NCBI GenBank assembly: GCA_038405435.1
Contig: JBBYHZ010000006.1
Origin: Dryocola clanedunensis_A
GTDB lineage: Bacteria > Pseudomonadota > Gammaproteobacteria > Enterobacterales > Enterobacteriaceae
Length of the DNA: 64,000 bases
Direction: 5' to 3' (one strand)
Part shown: piece by piece, positions 34,161 through 42,852 of the stretch
How the letters are laid out: each line of letters starts with the position of its first letter
Numbering within the stretch: the stretch's first letter is position 1
Program-made: the position numbers and the translations under genes
The notes under the pieces: generated by a model
Database searches by the model: none
Told to the model about the DNA's origin: nothing
What the model saw: only the letters and a program-made list of their open reading frames with translations

Positions 34161-34717
34161 TTATTATCAGGGTGGCAGAAGCAGGAGGTTATATGGTCGT
34201 TCACCAGCCCGCACGCCTGCATAAACGAGTAGCAAATCGTGGAGCCAACGAATTTGAAGCCGCGTTTTTTCAGGGCCTTAGACAGGGCGTCTGACGCGGG
34301 AGTGGTGGTGGGCCTGTCCGTGTGCACGGCAGCGTGGCTGACCTGCGGCTCGTTATCCACAAACGCCCAGACAAACTCAGGGAATTTTTCACCGTTGGCT
34401 TCCATCGCCAGAAACGCTTTAGCGTTATTGATGATCGCCTCGATTTTCCCCCGGTGGCGAATAATGCCCGCGTCCAGCACCAGCCTGTCGACGTCCTCCT
34501 GGGTGAACAGCGCCACGGCGAGGGGATCGAAATCTTTAAAGCAGCGGCGGTAGTTCTCACGCTTTTTCAGCACTGTTATCCAGGACAGCCCCGCCTGCTG
34601 GCCTTCCAGGCAGATCATTTCGAATAATTTTTGCCCGTCGGTGACCGGCACGCCCCACTCTTTATCGTGATATTCAAGGTAAAGCGGGTCCTGAGTGACC
34701 CATCCGCAACGCTGCAT
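34157..34717 (-). CDS. tag: 3-methyladenine DNA glycosylase I
   Basis: This constitutive repair enzyme removes 3-methyladenine from DNA. It has 186 residues from the ATG at 34717, against 187 in E. coli. The zinc ligands are visible: C4 in MQRCGW, H17 in EYHDKEWG, and the C-terminal Cys/His pair in SCFCHPDNK. The base-binding segment LEGQQAGLSWITVLKKRENYR is intact. A GAGGGA ribosome site precedes this start; 20 further codons upstream are not supported. Confidence 0.96.
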   Translation of the reverse strand: MQRCGWVTQDPLYLEYHDKEWGVPVTDGQKLFEMICLEGQQAGLSWITVLKKRENYRRCFKDFDPLAVALFTQEDVDRLVLDAGIIRHRGKIEAIINNAKAFLAMEANGEKFPEFVWAFVDNEPQVSHAAVHTDRPTTTPASDALSKALKKRGFKFVGSTICYSFMQACGLVNDHITSCFCHPDNK

Positions 34718-34857
34718 ATTCTGTTCCCTCTGATGAAATAAATGCCCGGTAACTTGACGTGCCTGATAAAGAGACAATAGTTAATTCAGGGTTATCCGCA
34801 AGCCCGACAAAAAGACAATAAAATCGCCGGATTTGGCTCTCTTCTGGAGTCGCTTTG

Positions 34858-35574
34858 ATGCTTAAAAAAACTTCATGCAGTGGTCGCCGTGTCACGCTTC
34901 TCACGGCGCTGGTTTCGTGGTGCCTGTTCTGCGCCTCTGATGCTTTTGCGTGGCAGCAGGAGTATGTTTCTGATGATGCCGTGGGTGACGCTCAGGATCG
35001 TTATACGTGGGATAGCGACCGGGCGCCAAACTATAACGACATTCTTGCCGAACGCATTCACTCTTCCATGCCCCCGGAGGTGCAGGAAGGGCTGTCGTTT
35101 ACTGCCGGAAACGATACCGCACATACCGACGCTACGCGAATAGACATGGGCTGGAATATCCCTGTTATGGGTAATGTTACCACCGGGCCGACCGCTGGCT
35201 ACAGCTGGGACGGCAGCTCAACGAACATTTATAACGAATACGGGGATAGCGTGGTGCCGTCTCGCTACAGCGATCGGCTGTGGCACGCCAGCGTCTCCAC
35301 CGTTGGCTGGCGGCTCGACTCTGCCGTGGGCTATGTTCGTCCCTGGGCGCAGGTAAGCTATAACCACCAGTACGGCGATAACGTCTGGAAAGCGCAGTCC
35401 GGTATGCGCACCAACGCCGCCAGCGCGCAGGACACCAGCTGGATGGACGTCACCGTCGGCGCAGATATGCCGATCGGGAAAAACGTTGCCGCCTTTGCCT
35501 CTATGTCCCAGGCCGAAGGGTTATCCACCGGCGAGGCCTACCTCTATAACCTTGGCGTGAGCGCGAAGTTTTGA
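34858..35574 (+). CDS. yhjY: Outer-membrane beta-barrel protein YhjY
   Basis: A 238-residue protein with a signal peptide ending near ASDAFA and an autotransporter-type beta domain (VTTGPTAGYSWDGSS, SVSTVGWRLDSAVGYVRPWAQVSYNHQYG, and a final aromatic residue F). It corresponds to E. coli YhjY (232), a barrel protein with no passenger enzyme domain left and no known role. TGGAG precedes the ATG at 34858. The gene is in its E. coli position next to tag. Confidence 0.9.
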   Translation: MLKKTSCSGRRVTLLTALVSWCLFCASDAFAWQQEYVSDDAVGDAQDRYTWDSDRAPNYNDILAERIHSSMPPEVQEGLSFTAGNDTAHTDATRIDMGWNIPVMGNVTTGPTAGYSWDGSSTNIYNEYGDSVVPSRYSDRLWHASVSTVGWRLDSAVGYVRPWAQVSYNHQYGDNVWKAQSGMRTNAASAQDTSWMDVTVGADMPIGKNVAAFASMSQAEGLSTGEAYLYNLGVSAKF

Positions 35575-35579
35575 GGGCA

Positions 35580-35870
35580 TCAGGCTTTTGCTGAGATGGC
35601 CAATTTTATGCCGCATGCTGCGGCATAACGGCTAAGCGTATGCCAGGTCGCTTTCGTGATGTTGCGTTCAAGGCGGCTAATCGCAGGAGGGGTGATGCCC
35701 ATACGCTCTGCAACTTCGCTGCGTGTTAATCCTGCTTGTTCGCGCCACTGGGTAAGCTGCTCAAGCAGCGCGATTTCTTCACTCATTTCCTCATAGGCTG
35801 CCTGTGCTTCTGGGGTATCCAGCAGGCGCTTAACAACGGCCTCATGCGAAACAGGTTTGATTTTAGGCAT
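35580..35870 (-). CDS. XRE-family antitoxin of a HigBA-like pair
   Basis: A 96-residue protein with a helix-turn-helix (LTQWREQAGLTRSEVAERMGITPPAISRLERNITKATWHTLSRYAAACGIKLAIS) after an acidic N-terminal helix. It follows the toxin gene and overlaps it by eight bases. The order toxin-antitoxin and the XRE type fit HigBA-like loci. It ends six bases before the convergent yhjY stop. The start MPKIKP at 35870 is favoured by the overlap; a longer frame upstream lies inside the toxin gene. Confidence 0.88.
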   Translation of the reverse strand: MPKIKPVSHEAVVKRLLDTPEAQAAYEEMSEEIALLEQLTQWREQAGLTRSEVAERMGITPPAISRLERNITKATWHTLSRYAAACGIKLAISAKA

Positions 35871-36180
35871 TAACCATCTCCTCCAGGCGTTTAATAGCAA
35901 GTCTGATTTCACCGGCGGGTGTTTTTTCGCTTTTCTTAATAAACGTTCTTAAGACCCAAATCGTTTTACCGCTCTGATAAATGAAAATCGTCCGGGCAAT
36001 GTCTGAACCTGACGCTCTCAGCTCAAATAACCCGTGGCGTAATGGGCTGGTATGGGGAAAACGAAGCGCATTCCCTTTCTCAGATAGCATTGTCAGCAGC
36101 CTTAGCATTTTCCCCTTTAGCGCGGGTGATAAAGCTGCCAGCTCCTCAACGACCTCCGGGTGATAAGCCAGCGTAAACAT
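35863..36180 (-). CDS. RelE/HigB-type (Gp49-like) toxin
   Basis: A 105-residue protein with the phage Gp49/HigB-like pattern: YHPEVVEELAALSPALKGKMLRLLTML, HTSPLRHGLFELRAS and IARTIFIYQSGKTIWVLRTFIKKSEKTPAGEIRLAIKR. The run L-R-x-F-x-K-K-x-x-K-T-P is typical of this group. It likely acts on mRNA at the ribosome. A perfect 18-base palindrome lies just upstream. It is inserted between the conserved neighbours yhjY and yhjX. Confidence 0.88.
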   Translation of the reverse strand: MFTLAYHPEVVEELAALSPALKGKMLRLLTMLSEKGNALRFPHTSPLRHGLFELRASGSDIARTIFIYQSGKTIWVLRTFIKKSEKTPAGEIRLAIKRLEEMVNA

Positions 36181-36205
36181 ATCTCACTTTCCTTGTGCTG
36201 TTAAT

Positions 36206-36223
36206 ATTAACTTATAAGTTAAT
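36206..36223. promoter_or_regulatory. Probable operator of the HigBA-like pair
   Basis: ATTAACTTATAAGTTAAT is a perfect 18-base palindrome starting 26 bases before the toxin ATG. XRE antitoxins bind such sites to control their own operon. The link is by position only. Confidence 0.6.
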
Positions 36224-36540
36224 AATTGCGTTGGGTCTGAAGATCGCTATATGAAGCGATCTTCGAATCTATAGAGTGCACCGCCTGCAGTTGTCCTGCC
36301 AGCGCGGGGGCAGAGGATTGGAAAGCAGCTCGAAAAACTGGCTCAGAAAGAGGAAAAAATCGCCGGAATGGCGATAAGAATAGATTTAGCGATGGAATGG
36401 TGGTTATGTCACTTTTGGGCTGCAATTCACCCACAGAGTGATAACCTGGATATATCGTTATTTAACATTCAATACACAGTTGTGAAGCATCTCTCAATGA
36501 TAGTAATCACTCACAAACATTAATGCCCACAGGCGTTCCA

Positions 36541-36592
36541 GGTCATTCATTCCCGCTCAGATGCATTTCATTCCGTCTCTCGTGCAGTTCAT
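36541..36592 (+). promoter_or_regulatory. Triple YpdB-type direct repeat before yhjX
   Basis: GGTCATTCAT, TGCATTTCAT and TGCAGTTCAT follow one another, each separated by exactly 11 bases. E. coli YpdB binds GGCATTTCAT-N11-GGCATTTCAT in front of yhjX in response to pyruvate. The second and third copies form that pair; the first adds a further repeat in phase. Confidence 0.75.
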
Positions 36593-36672
36593 GCCTTTTT
36601 CTCCTGGAATAAAATGCGCTTCGCTATGGTAGGCGGCAGATAACTTCCTTTAAGAATTGCAGGATAGCCGCC

Positions 36673-37887
36673 ATGAATACTGCTCAGTACAACCGCACGC
36701 GTTGGTTAACCCTTATCGGGACCATCATTACCCAGTTCGCGCTGGGTTCCGTTTATACCTGGAGCCTGTTTAACAGCGCGCTGTCCCAGAAGCTTGATGA
36801 GCCCATCAGCCAGGTCGCTTTCTCTTTCGGTTTGTTAAGCCTCGGGCTTGCCATCTCTTCTTCGGTGGCCGGTAAGCTTCAGGAGCGTTTCGGCGTTCGT
36901 AAAGTGACAATGGCGGCGGGCGTGCTGCTGGCGGTTGGGTTCTTCCTCACCGCGCATTCCAGCAACCTGATGATGCTCTGGCTGAGCGCGGGCGTGCTGG
37001 TTGGGCTTGCCGACGGCGCAGGCTACCTGCTGACGCTGTCCAACTGCGTGAAGTGGTTCCCGGAGCGTAAGGGCCTGATTTCCGCCTTTGCCATCGGTTC
37101 ATACGGCCTTGGCAGCCTTGGTTTCAAATATATCGATACCCATCTGCTGGCGACCTACGGTCTGGAAAACACCTTTATGATCTGGGGTGCGATTGTGATG
37201 GTGATGATTCTGTTCGGCGCGACGCTGATGAAAGATGCGCCGGCTCACGAAGCCCAGTCCGTCAACGGCGTGACCGAAAACGACTTTACCCTGGCAGAAT
37301 CCATGCGCAAGCCGCAGTACTGGATGCTGGCGGTGATGTTCCTGACCGCCTGCATGAGCGGCCTGTATGTGATTGGCGTGGCGAAAGATATCGCCCAGGG
37401 CATGGTGCATTTAAACGCCGTTTCTGCTGCCAATGCGGTAACAGTGATAGCGATTGCTAACCTGAGCGGCCGCCTGGTGCTGGGCATTCTCTCCGATAAG
37501 ATTGCACGTATCCGCGTTATCACCATCGGCCAGGTTATTTCGCTGGTGGGGATGGCGGCGCTGCTGTTTGCTCCGCTGAACGAAGCAACATTCTTTGCGG
37601 CTATCGCCTGCGTTGCCTTTAACTTCGGCGGCACCATCACCGTTTACCCATCGCTGGTGAGCGAGTTCTTTGGCCTGAATAACCTGACCAAAAACTACGG
37701 CGTGATTTACCTGGGCTTCGGTATCGGCAGCCTCGGTGGTTCCATCATCGCTTCGCTGTTCGGCGGCTTCTACATCACCTTCTGCGTGATCTTCGCCCTG
37801 CTGATTCTGTCGCTGGCCCTTTCCACCACCATCCGCCAGCCGGCCCGCGAAGAAGCGCAGACAGAGCACGAACACGCTCACGCCTGA
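36673..37887 (+). CDS. yhjX: Pyruvate-responsive MFS transporter YhjX
   Basis: A 404-residue, 12-helix MFS protein nearly identical in pattern to E. coli YhjX (LIGTIITQFALGSVYTWSLFNSALS; GLADGAGYLLTLSNCVKWFPERKGLISAFAIGSYGLG), of the oxalate/formate antiporter-like group. In E. coli it is induced by the YpdA/YpdB two-component system when pyruvate is present; its substrate is not certain. AGGA precedes the ATG. The conserved repeat array upstream suggests the same control. The 3-prime end overlaps the convergent HD hydrolase gene by ten bases. Confidence 0.94.
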   Translation: MNTAQYNRTRWLTLIGTIITQFALGSVYTWSLFNSALSQKLDEPISQVAFSFGLLSLGLAISSSVAGKLQERFGVRKVTMAAGVLLAVGFFLTAHSSNLMMLWLSAGVLVGLADGAGYLLTLSNCVKWFPERKGLISAFAIGSYGLGSLGFKYIDTHLLATYGLENTFMIWGAIVMVMILFGATLMKDAPAHEAQSVNGVTENDFTLAESMRKPQYWMLAVMFLTACMSGLYVIGVAKDIAQGMVHLNAVSAANAVTVIAIANLSGRLVLGILSDKIARIRVITIGQVISLVGMAALLFAPLNEATFFAAIACVAFNFGGTITVYPSLVSEFFGLNNLTKNYGVIYLGFGIGSLGGSIIASLFGGFYITFCVIFALLILSLALSTTIRQPAREEAQTEHEHAHA

Positions 37888-38462
37888 TAGCGCGCCATAA
37901 GCTGTGAAAACCATGCCGCCGGGACGTTATACGGCGGCATCATTAATTGTGAAATCCCCTGTTCGACTATCCCTTCCGCCTGTGCTTTAAGCTTTTCATT
38001 TCCCTGCGTCATTCCCGCGAGCTGCAGCCTTTTCTCAATGAGGTAAACGCGGGCAAAATGCGGGTCATACTTCAGAATCTCTCGCGTGTTATCAATGATA
38101 TCGGCAAGCTTAATAGTCTGCGCATCAGGGCTGGCCTGTGCGGTATGCAGAAAATGGGCGCGTTTACGGCTGGCGCGATTGGTGCCGGGAAGCTGTTCGG
38201 GATTGGTGAGCATGGCGACCAGGGCGGCAACCTGCGGGCCGAAACGCTCTTCGATATCGATAAGCGTCGTGTCCGTATCTTCCACCGTGTCGTGCAGCCA
38301 CGCGGCAGCCAGCACCTCTTCGTCGCTGGTCACGCTGCGCACCAGCTCCACCACCGCGGCAGGGTGGACGATGTAAGGTTCGAAAGTATATTTTCGCCGC
38401 TGCTCGCTGGCAGCGTGCGCTTTGCTGGCGAAACGACGGGCGCGCTCTTCTAAGGTCTGCAT
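37878..38462 (-). CDS. HD-domain hydrolase, small alarmone hydrolase type
   Basis: A 194-residue single HD-domain protein. Its motifs match the (p)ppGpp hydrolase domain of SpoT/MESH1: the first metal histidine in PYIVHPAAVVELV, HD in AAWLHDTVEDT, the segment IDIEERFGPQVAALVAMLT, and the final Asp in TIKLADIIDNTREI. No synthetase, TGS or ACT domain is present. MESH1-like enzymes remove the 3-prime diphosphate of ppGpp or act on NADPH; which applies here is unknown. It lies between yhjX and eptB, convergent with yhjX. Confidence 0.8.
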   Translation of the reverse strand: MQTLEERARRFASKAHAASEQRRKYTFEPYIVHPAAVVELVRSVTSDEEVLAAAWLHDTVEDTDTTLIDIEERFGPQVAALVAMLTNPEQLPGTNRASRKRAHFLHTAQASPDAQTIKLADIIDNTREILKYDPHFARVYLIEKRLQLAGMTQGNEKLKAQAEGIVEQGISQLMMPPYNVPAAWFSQLMARYQA

Positions 38463-38734
38463 GGTGATCCCTGCGGTTGCCGTAACTATTCAGCTCAATG
38501 TTGTAAACGCATCGTGATATTTGTACCAGTAATATGTAAAGAACACATTTGATCGCTATTTTTGGCGATACATTTCCCGGCCTCTGTGCTCTACTACGCG
38601 GCGCGGGTCCTTTGACCTATGCCTAAGAATCGTCCCGATTCGTTAGCTATTTTCTACCGTTCAGAACTCTGCTTCATCCAGGGGGTCTGAATAGTCTTTG
38701 AGAAGCTGTATTCGCTTTATTTCGGACAACCTGA
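38463..38734. other. eptB upstream region
   Basis: About 270 bases between the HD hydrolase and eptB genes. It should contain divergent promoters; I see no gene, REP or clear operator in it. Confidence 0.3.
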
Positions 38735-40417
38735 ATGAATTATATTAAATCGATGACCCAGCAGAAATTATGCTTTCTGTTAGCGGTATACATCGGCCTG
38801 TTTCTGAACATCTCGGTTTTTTATCACCGTTTTGATGGCTTACTGCACGGCTTTAACGGCTGGAAGCTGTTCGCTGCCGGGGCAGAGATTTGCGCCACGG
38901 TACTGGTGACTTTCTTCCTGCTGCGCGTGCTGTCCTTATTTGGTCGCCTCGGCTGGCGCATCCTGACCTCGCTGATACTCGTCATTTCCGTTGCCGCCAG
39001 CTATTACATGACTTTCCTGAACGTGGTGATCGGCTACGGGATCATCGCCTCGGTCATGACCACGGATATCGACCTCTCTAAAGAGGTGGTGGGGTATCAC
39101 TTTATTCTGTGGATGGTGCTGGTCAGCATCGTGCCGCTGGTGCTCATCTGGAGCAACACCTGCCGCTATACCTTGTTAAAACAGCTGCGCACGCGCGGGC
39201 ACCGCGTGAAAAGCGTGGCTATCGTCCTGCTCGCGGGGCTGATGGTGTGGGCGCCGCTGCGCTTCCTCGATAAGCAGCAAAACCGGATCGAAAAGCGTTC
39301 TACCGTCGATATGCCAAGCTACGGCGGCGTGGTGGCTAACTCCTATCTGCCGTCTAACTGGGTCTCCGCGCTGGGCCTGTTTGCCTGGGCGCAGATGGAC
39401 GAGTCTACCGACAACGGCTCGCTGATGAACCCGGCGAAAAAATTCACCTATGTTGCGCCGAAGGACATTGATGATACCTATATGGTGTTCATTATTGGTG
39501 AAACGACGCGCTGGGACCACATGGGTATTCTGGGCTACGACCGTGATACCACGCCTAAACTGTCTAAGGAAAAGAACCTGGTCGCGTTCCGCGGCGAGTC
39601 CTGCGACACCGCCACTAAACTCTCCCTGCGCTGTATGTTCGTGCGTGAGGGCGGGGCGGAAGAGAATCCTCAGCGTACCTTAAAAGAGCAGAACGTCTTT
39701 GCGGTGCTTAAGCAGCTCGGCTTCTCGTCCAGCCTCTACGCGATGCAGAGCGAGATGTGGTTCTACGGCAACACCATGGCGGACAACATCGCCTACCGCG
39801 AGCAGATCGCCGCCGAGCCGCGCAACAGCGGCAAGCAGGTTGATGACATGCTGCTGGTAGAAGAGATGAAACGCTCTCTTGCCGATCACCCCAACGGTAA
39901 GCACCTGATTATTCTGCATACCAAAGGCTCGCACTTCTCTTACGTCCAGCGCTATCCGCGCAGCTTCGCGAAGTGGACCCCGGAGTGCGTGAGCATCGAT
40001 AAAGAGTGCAGCAAAGAGCAGCTGATTAACGCCTTCGATAACTCGGTGCTGTATACCGATACGGTTATCTCCGACGTGATCAACCAGCTGCGCGACAAGC
40101 GTGCGATTATCTTCTACGCCTCGGACCACGGTGAATCCATCAACGAGCATCAGCACCTGCACGGTACGCCGCGTAAAATGGCGCCGCCAGAGCAGTTCCG
40201 CGTGCCGCTGATGGTCTGGGCATCCGATAAGTATCTGCAGGATCCTGACCGCGCGCGCTCCTTCGAACATATGAAAGAGCAGGCGGCCATGAAGGTTCCG
40301 CATCGTCACGTTGAGCTGTATGACACCATTATGGGCTGTCTGGGCTACACCTCGCCGGACGGCGGGATTAACGAGAACAACGACTGGTGCCACGTGCCCC
40401 AGAAGGCCGCCCGGTAA
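38735..40417 (+). CDS. eptB: Kdo2-lipid A phosphoethanolamine 7''-transferase EptB
   Basis: A 560-residue inner-membrane enzyme with five N-terminal helices and a periplasmic alkaline-phosphatase-like domain. It adds phosphoethanolamine to the outer Kdo of LPS. Visible motifs are VVFIIGETTRWDHMG-type metal site (here MVFIIGETTRWDHMG), the nucleophile threonine in CDTATKLSLRC, HTKGSHFSY, and YASDHGESINE. It matches E. coli EptB (563) in length and sequence. In E. coli it is controlled by sigma E and the sRNA MgrR; neither site was identified here. A tRNA-Pro gene follows. Confidence 0.96.
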   Translation: MNYIKSMTQQKLCFLLAVYIGLFLNISVFYHRFDGLLHGFNGWKLFAAGAEICATVLVTFFLLRVLSLFGRLGWRILTSLILVISVAASYYMTFLNVVIGYGIIASVMTTDIDLSKEVVGYHFILWMVLVSIVPLVLIWSNTCRYTLLKQLRTRGHRVKSVAIVLLAGLMVWAPLRFLDKQQNRIEKRSTVDMPSYGGVVANSYLPSNWVSALGLFAWAQMDESTDNGSLMNPAKKFTYVAPKDIDDTYMVFIIGETTRWDHMGILGYDRDTTPKLSKEKNLVAFRGESCDTATKLSLRCMFVREGGAEENPQRTLKEQNVFAVLKQLGFSSSLYAMQSEMWFYGNTMADNIAYREQIAAEPRNSGKQVDDMLLVEEMKRSLADHPNGKHLIILHTKGSHFSYVQRYPRSFAKWTPECVSIDKECSKEQLINAFDNSVLYTDTVISDVINQLRDKRAIIFYASDHGESINEHQHLHGTPRKMAPPEQFRVPLMVWASDKYLQDPDRARSFEHMKEQAAMKVPHRHVELYDTIMGCLGYTSPDGGINENNDWCHVPQKAAR

Positions 40418-40517
40418 CATTGGGGACACAATCGCTGGCTTTTAAAGCAGTTGGTCGGGATTTTTAAGTTAAGGGATTGACGGCTAAAACGGTGCGCAGT
40501 AAGATGCGCTCCGCATT

Positions 40518-40594
40518 CGGCGAGTAGCGCAGCTTGGTAGCGCAACTGGTTTGGGACCAGTGGGTCGGAGGTTCGAATCCTCTCTCGCCGACCA
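40518..40594 (+). tRNA. proM: tRNA-Pro (anticodon UGG)
   Basis: The 77-base sequence folds as a complete tRNA: acceptor stem CGGCGAG/CTCGCCG, D-arm with AGCTTGGTAGCGC, anticodon arm ACTGG-TTTGGGA-CCAGT (anticodon TGG), T-arm GGAGG-TTCGAAT-CCTCT and encoded CCA. It reads like E. coli proM, although in E. coli the tRNA gene between eptB and dppA is proK (CGG). Confidence 0.96.
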
Positions 40595-40605
40595 CATTTA
40601 AGAAA

Positions 40606-40629
40606 CCCCGCTTTTTAGCGGGGTTTTTT
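40606..40629 (+). terminator. Terminator after tRNA-Pro
   Basis: Stem CCCCGCT/AGCGGGG with a TTTT loop and six T residues, eleven bases after the tRNA 3-prime end. Confidence 0.92.
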
Positions 40630-41244
40630 GCATCTGTATCCCGGGCAAAGCGGCGGAGGCAATACGTTTTTCTGCCCTGCAAGATCCCCTTTCTGCTGAA
40701 AATAACCCTTCCATCGCTCATTCCCCGTCTTTATATGATTTTGTGACATATTCCATTGTTTTTTGTTATGAAAGACGGCGGGTTTTTGCGTCGTTGCTTA
40801 TGTTTGTCGCCAGCATGATTCGCTGTCCCGGACGCAGATCACAAAATAAATCGGTCATATATTCAGCATCCGGCAAGAATTTTTTTAAAATGTGCGCAAC
40901 CGATTACCGCTATCGGTTGCAAATTAGGCAGTGTAATATTCTGGTAACAAGCCGGTAGCATAAATTTCCCTGCTGGAAATAGCCCGGCGCGCTTTTTTTA
41001 AACTTTGTTTGCCGTTTCGCACCCCTGTTGTAAATCCCCGCTACCTGTATTGACGTTTTACCGATCTGTTGACAGATTGTAGGGCGTGAGGGGCACTTTA
41101 TGGACAGCCCGCACTACCACACAGCTCTCCAGAAGCATGGAACCCCTGGCCTCACCACTCGCCTCCGGGCACACCGTACGGACCGCAAACAAATAACAAA
41201 GGTCTCACGGATAAAAACAACACATCTCACATTGGAGCGGAAGA
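40630..41244. promoter_or_regulatory. Long leader and promoter region of dppA
   Basis: No gene is seen in these 615 bases. A perfect inverted repeat GCAACCGAT-N7-ATCGGTTGC lies at 40896-40920 and may bind a dimeric regulator. The end of the leader is rich in A and C (CAAACAAATAACAAA, AAAACAACACATCTCACA, about 41189-41236). In E. coli the dppA leader is repressed by the sRNA GcvB, whose GU-rich region pairs with such CACAAC sequence, so the same is likely here. The promoter itself could not be fixed. Confidence 0.5.
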
Positions 41245-42852
41245 ATGAGTATTTCCTTGAAGAAGTCAGGGATGCTGAAATTTGGTCTGAGCCTCGTCGC
41301 TTTGACCGTAGCAGCCAGCGTTCAGGCTAAAACCCTCGTCTATTGTTCAGAAGGCTCGCCTGAAGGTTTTAACCCACAGCTGTTCACCTCTGGTACCACT
41401 TACGATGCCAGCTCGGTGCCAATCTATAACCGTCTGGTAGAGTTCAAAATCGGCACCACCGAAATCATCCCTGGTCTTGCTGAAAAGTGGGAAGTGAGCG
41501 AAGACGGTAAAACCTATACCTTCCACCTGCGCAAAGGCGTGAAGTGGCAGGACAATAAAGAATTCAAACCAACGCGTGACTTTAACGCCGACGACGTTGT
41601 GTTCTCCTTCGACCGTCAGAAAAACGCTCAGAACCCGTACCATAAAGTTTCTGGCGGCAGCTATGAATACTTCGAAGGCATGGGCCTGCCGGATCTGATC
41701 AGCGAAATCAAGAAAGTGGACGACAACACCGTTCAGTTCGTGCTGACCCGTCCTGAAGCGCCGTTCCTCGCGGACATGGCGATGGACTTCGCGTCTATCC
41801 TGTCCAAAGAGTACGCGGACAACATGATGAAAGCCGGCACGCCGGAAAAAACTGACCTGAACCCAATCGGTACCGGTCCGTTCCAGCTGCTGCAGTATCA
41901 GAAAGACTCCCGCATTCTGTATAAAGCGTTCCCGGGCTTCTGGGGCACCAAGCCGCAGATCGACCGCCTGGTCTTCTCCATCACGCCTGACGCCTCCGTG
42001 CGTTACGCCAAGCTGCAGAAAAACGAGTGCCAGGTTATGCCGTTCCCGAACCCGGCCGACATCGCCCGCATGAAGCAGGACAAAAACATCAACCTGATGG
42101 AGCAGGCTGGCCTGAACGTGGGCTACCTCTCTTTCAACACCGAGAAAAAGCCGTTTGACGACGTGAAAGTGCGTCAGGCGCTGACCTACGCGGTGAACAA
42201 AGAAGCGATCATCAAGGCGGTTTATCAGGGCGCGGGCACCGCGGCTAAAAACCTGATCCCACCAACTATGTGGGGCTACAACAATGACGTGAAGGATTAC
42301 ACCTACGATCCTGAAAAAGCGAAGGCGCTGCTGAAAGAGTCCGGCCACGCTGATGGCTTCACCGTTGACCTGTGGGCAATGCCCGTTCAGCGTCCGTACA
42401 ACCCGAACGCTCGCCGCATGGCAGAGATGATTCAGGCTGACTGGGCGAAAGTGGGCGTGACCGCCAAAATCGTCACCTACGAGTGGGGCGAGTACCTGAA
42501 GCGCGCCAAAGCGGGTGAGCACCAGGCGGTAATGATGGGCTGGACCGGGGACAATGGGGATCCGGACAACTTCTTCGCGACCCTGTTCAGCTGCGCGGCG
42601 GCGAAAGACGGCTCCAACTACTCCCGCTGGTGCTACAAGCCGTTTGAAGACCTGATCCAGCCTGCTCGCGCAGCCGAAGATCACAACAAGCGTATCGAGC
42701 TGTACAAGCAGGCTCAGGTAGTGATGCATGACCAGGCTCCGGCGCTGATCGTTGCCCACTCCACCGTCTATGAGCCGGTGCGCAAAGAAGTGAAAGGCTA
42801 CGTGGTTGACCCGTTGGGCAAACACCACTTTGAGAACGTGTCCGTAGAATAA
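41245..42852 (+). CDS. dppA: Periplasmic dipeptide- and haem-binding protein DppA
   Basis: A 535-residue solute-binding protein with signal peptide MSISLKKSGMLKFGLSLVALTVAASVQA and mature start KTLVYCSEGSPEGFNPQ, the same as E. coli. It binds dipeptides (and haem in E. coli) for the DppBCDF transporter and takes part in peptide taxis. The family signature GLAEKWEVSEDGKTYTFHLRKGVKW is intact. GGAGCGGAAG precedes the ATG. A REP unit follows the gene, which usually keeps the dppA part of the message more abundant than dppBCDF. Confidence 0.97.
   Translation: MSISLKKSGMLKFGLSLVALTVAASVQAKTLVYCSEGSPEGFNPQLFTSGTTYDASSVPIYNRLVEFKIGTTEIIPGLAEKWEVSEDGKTYTFHLRKGVKWQDNKEFKPTRDFNADDVVFSFDRQKNAQNPYHKVSGGSYEYFEGMGLPDLISEIKKVDDNTVQFVLTRPEAPFLADMAMDFASILSKEYADNMMKAGTPEKTDLNPIGTGPFQLLQYQKDSRILYKAFPGFWGTKPQIDRLVFSITPDASVRYAKLQKNECQVMPFPNPADIARMKQDKNINLMEQAGLNVGYLSFNTEKKPFDDVKVRQALTYAVNKEAIIKAVYQGAGTAAKNLIPPTMWGYNNDVKDYTYDPEKAKALLKESGHADGFTVDLWAMPVQRPYNPNARRMAEMIQADWAKVGVTAKIVTYEWGEYLKRAKAGEHQAVMMGWTGDNGDPDNFFATLFSCAAAKDGSNYSRWCYKPFEDLIQPARAAEDHNKRIELYKQAQVVMHDQAPALIVAHSTVYEPVRKEVKGYVVDPLGKHHFENVSVE

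Larger units (their letters stand above)
36181..36672. promoter_or_regulatory. Regulatory region of the HigBA-like pair and yhjX
   Basis: No gene is supported in these 492 bases. They contain the palindrome ATTAACTTATAAGTTAAT (36206-36223), a likely TA operator. A hairpin follows with arms GAAGATCGCT/AGCGATCTTC (36239-36264) and no T-run. Near yhjX is a three-copy direct repeat that fits the YpdB binding pattern. Confidence 0.65.
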
